A stretch of 15,178 bases of DNA, taken from contig FR894048.1 of assembly GCA_000434115.1 (NCBI GenBank), positions 13,924 to 29,101 of the forward strand, given 5' to 3'. This stretch comes from Roseburia sp. CAG:309 (GTDB lineage: Bacteria; Bacillota; Clostridia; Lachnospirales; Lachnospiraceae). How positions within the stretch are numbered: position 1 is the stretch's first letter; each line of letters opens with the position of its first letter. Shown in pieces: positions 13,567-15,178 of this stretch. Position numbers and translations under genes: made by a program. Under the pieces are notes generated by a model. The model saw only the letters and a list, made by a program, of their open reading frames with translations, made no database searches and was not told the origin of the DNA.

Positions 13567-15178
13567 ATGAAGCATTTGAGAAAACGTTTGCTGGCAGTTT
13601 TTCTCGCGGCAGTCATGTTCGTGACGAGCGCAGGAACGTCATCATACGCGTATGAGGCAGAGAAAAAAGGCAATTTGTCCGTAACAGGAAAAGACGGGCA
13701 GACCGTCGAAGAAGAGGAGTCCTGGGAGGAAAAATTCCCCAATGGAACATTTGCTTTTAAGAATGATTCCATAACAATTGAAGAAGGAAAGAATGCCAAA
13801 GAGCAGAAAATAACAATTTATCGTCTTGGAGGAACAAAGGGAAAAGCGACGGCAAAAGTGGCGATCACACCGGCTGTTGCAACGCTTGATGAAGACGAGA
13901 AGGAACTGGTGTATGCCAATGCGGCATCGAATAAGGACTATACTGTTAAAGTGGAAAATCCGATCGGAACCGATGGAACGATGGGAAAACAGCAGGTAAG
14001 CAGTTCTTATGAAATGGATGCACAGAAAGCGGACGGAAAAGTAACACTCTCTTTGAAAGAGGTAAAAGGTGAGTATGTCCGTTATTTTTGGCATGTAAAA
14101 AAAGATGGAAAATGGGAAGCTGTTTCCGGTGGAAATCAGGAAACACTTGTTGTAAGCGACAGGGATTTTGAGCAAAATGAATATAGTTGTGTAGTAGAAG
14201 CTGATTACAAACTTAGTTTGTCAAAGACGACCGGAGAAGAAAGTTCACAAAAACTGTGGATTAACTTAAACAGCCGTCATATAACAGATGAAGAGCCATA
14301 CGAAAAGGGAAGTTACACAGATGTGACACTCGACGGGGAAATGCCATTTAAGACAAGTTTTTTGCAGGTAGACTTTGAAGATGGCGAATGGGTAAAGGAT
14401 ATCGTTGTCAAAGCAACCGACGACGAGGAGCATGAAGCAGAGGAGCTGGCATCCTTTACTATCTATGAAGTGGAAGGCGCAACATTTACAGAATCTGCCA
14501 ACCGCTTGTCGATGTGCATCAAGGATGACGAGGAAAAACTCGAAAGCACAATGGGATTTGCACTTAGCCGGATAAGGGTAGACAAAAGTACAGGCAAAGC
14601 GAAGATTAAATTAACCAGAACAGGAGCGACACAGTATGTTTCATCTGTAGATTACAAGACTGTGGATGGAAGTGCGAAAGCGGGGACGGATTACGCTAAG
14701 GCGGAGTCCACAGCAAGTTTCAGTGGTGGTATCGAAAGTGCAGAGATTGAGATCGACCTTCTGAATGATAACAAAAAAACAGAAGAAGACCGTTACTTTA
14801 CCATTGAACTGAAAAACGCGAAGGGTGGAAATATCAAACAAAGCGCACAGGAGATCCGGGTTAATCTGTTTAATACCAATACGGCAGATAAGGATAATGT
14901 TGCGACAGCATCTAAGAGCAAGGATGCCAAAGATGCATCGGCGCGTGTCAAAGAAAGTGACACGGCAATCACGGAAAACGGCAGCAAGGATGTAAAAGCG
15001 AAAGCCGTTAAACAGAAGGATAACGTCGTTGACTATGACAAAGTTAGCGATAAGTCCGGTGACATGAAGGCACAGGAAGCGGGAGATTATTCTTACAAGA
15101 TCAGCACCGGTAAACTGAGCAGCCAATGGGGCAGAAACTGTAATCTTACAGAGTATACGCCGCAGACCGCGAGTGATG
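13567..15178 (+). CDS. Secreted Calx-beta/Ig-like surface protein, 5' part
   Basis: The frame runs 537 codons from ATG 13567 off the window end without a stop. The start follows AAAGGAGG at eight bases. A signal peptide covers about 1-28 (KHLRKRLLAVFLAAVMFVTS). Residues 58-130 look like the first half of a Calx-beta domain (FAFKNDSITIEEGK, ITIYRLGGTKGKATA, SNKDYTV). An Ig-like segment follows at about 145-215 (YFWHVKKDGKWEAVSGG, NEYSCVVEA), then a Calx-beta second half at 258-322 (FEDGEWVKDIVVKATDDEEH). A complete Calx-beta domain lies at about 330-436 (SVDYKTVDGSAKAGTDYA, ASFSGGIESAEIEIDLLNDN). A Lys/Asp-rich charged stretch (440-505) comes next. Calx-beta domains bind calcium and act in adhesion or as stalk modules. 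Probably a large extracellular protein; anchoring cannot be judged without the 3' end. Divergent from the LytTR regulator. Confidence 0.88.
   Translation, partial: MKHLRKRLLAVFLAAVMFVTSAGTSSYAYEAEKKGNLSVTGKDGQTVEEEESWEEKFPNGTFAFKNDSITIEEGKNAKEQKITIYRLGGTKGKATAKVAITPAVATLDEDEKELVYANAASNKDYTVKVENPIGTDGTMGKQQVSSSYEMDAQKADGKVTLSLKEVKGEYVRYFWHVKKDGKWEAVSGGNQETLVVSDRDFEQNEYSCVVEADYKLSLSKTTGEESSQKLWINLNSRHITDEEPYEKGSYTDVTLDGEMPFKTSFLQVDFEDGEWVKDIVVKATDDEEHEAEELASFTIYEVEGATFTESANRLSMCIKDDEEKLESTMGFALSRIRVDKSTGKAKIKLTRTGATQYVSSVDYKTVDGSAKAGTDYAKAESTASFSGGIESAEIEIDLLNDNKKTEEDRYFTIELKNAKGGNIKQSAQEIRVNLFNTNTADKDNVATASKSKDAKDASARVKESDTAITENGSKDVKAKAVKQKDNVVDYDKVSDKSGDMKAQEAGDYSYKISTGKLSSQWGRNCNLTEYTPQTASD

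Noticed and set aside
13443..15126. Minus-strand ORFs opposite the Calx-beta gene
   Set aside because: Antisense shadows; the plus frame has a signal peptide, ribosome binding site and Calx-beta motifs over 537 codons.

Overview
The window looks like chromosomal DNA from a gut-type Clostridia, most likely a Lachnospiraceae relative (Bacillota). The basis is moderate AT bias, strong AGGAGG-type ribosome binding sites, and a typical gene mix: a GH77 amylomaltase, ECF sigma factors followed by DUF4179-type anti-sigma proteins, DUF6273 and Calx-beta secreted proteins with Pro/Thr/Ala linkers, and a LytTR response regulator. No RNA gene, CRISPR array, prophage or complete insertion sequence is visible.

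Layout: (1) 2-1133: 3' part of malQ, closed by a clear terminator. (2) 1134-3010: a decayed stretch with a frameshifted secreted-protein remnant carrying a 24-bp tandem repeat, a Dabb-domain gene broken by one extra A in an A7 tract, an orphan coding fragment, and a strongly folded repeat-like element (2841-3009). (3) 3104-6115: a sigma/anti-sigma operon with a secreted DUF6273-fibronectin III protein as third gene. (4) 6141-6635: a shared terminator, then on the minus strand an alpha/beta-hydrolase remnant and a 25-residue ORF, divergent from a LysR regulator through overlapping promoters. (5) 6671-9376: lysR, then a second, unrelated sigma/anti-sigma pair (zinc-finger type) with an ECF-type promoter in front of it. 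(6) 9391-9582: a 192-bp foldback element whose right end supplies the -35 box of the next gene. (7) 9656-12386: a membrane hybrid histidine kinase and a small alpha/beta-hydrolase-like protein in one operon. (8) 12387-12642: a degenerate leader or Sel1-like scrap. (9) 12643-13359 on the minus strand: a LytTR response regulator with an excellent promoter. (10) 13567 to the window end: a large secreted protein with Calx-beta domains, cut by the window edge.

The common theme is envelope sensing and surface-protein output: two membrane anti-sigma systems, one hybrid kinase, one LytTR regulator and two or three exported proteins. I see no convincing wholly new multi-gene system. The most interesting items are the two folded non-coding elements (2841-3009 and 9391-9582, the latter apparently donating an outward -35), the self-regulatory ECF promoter at 7568-7593, and the three-gene sigma/anti-sigma/DUF6273 operon.
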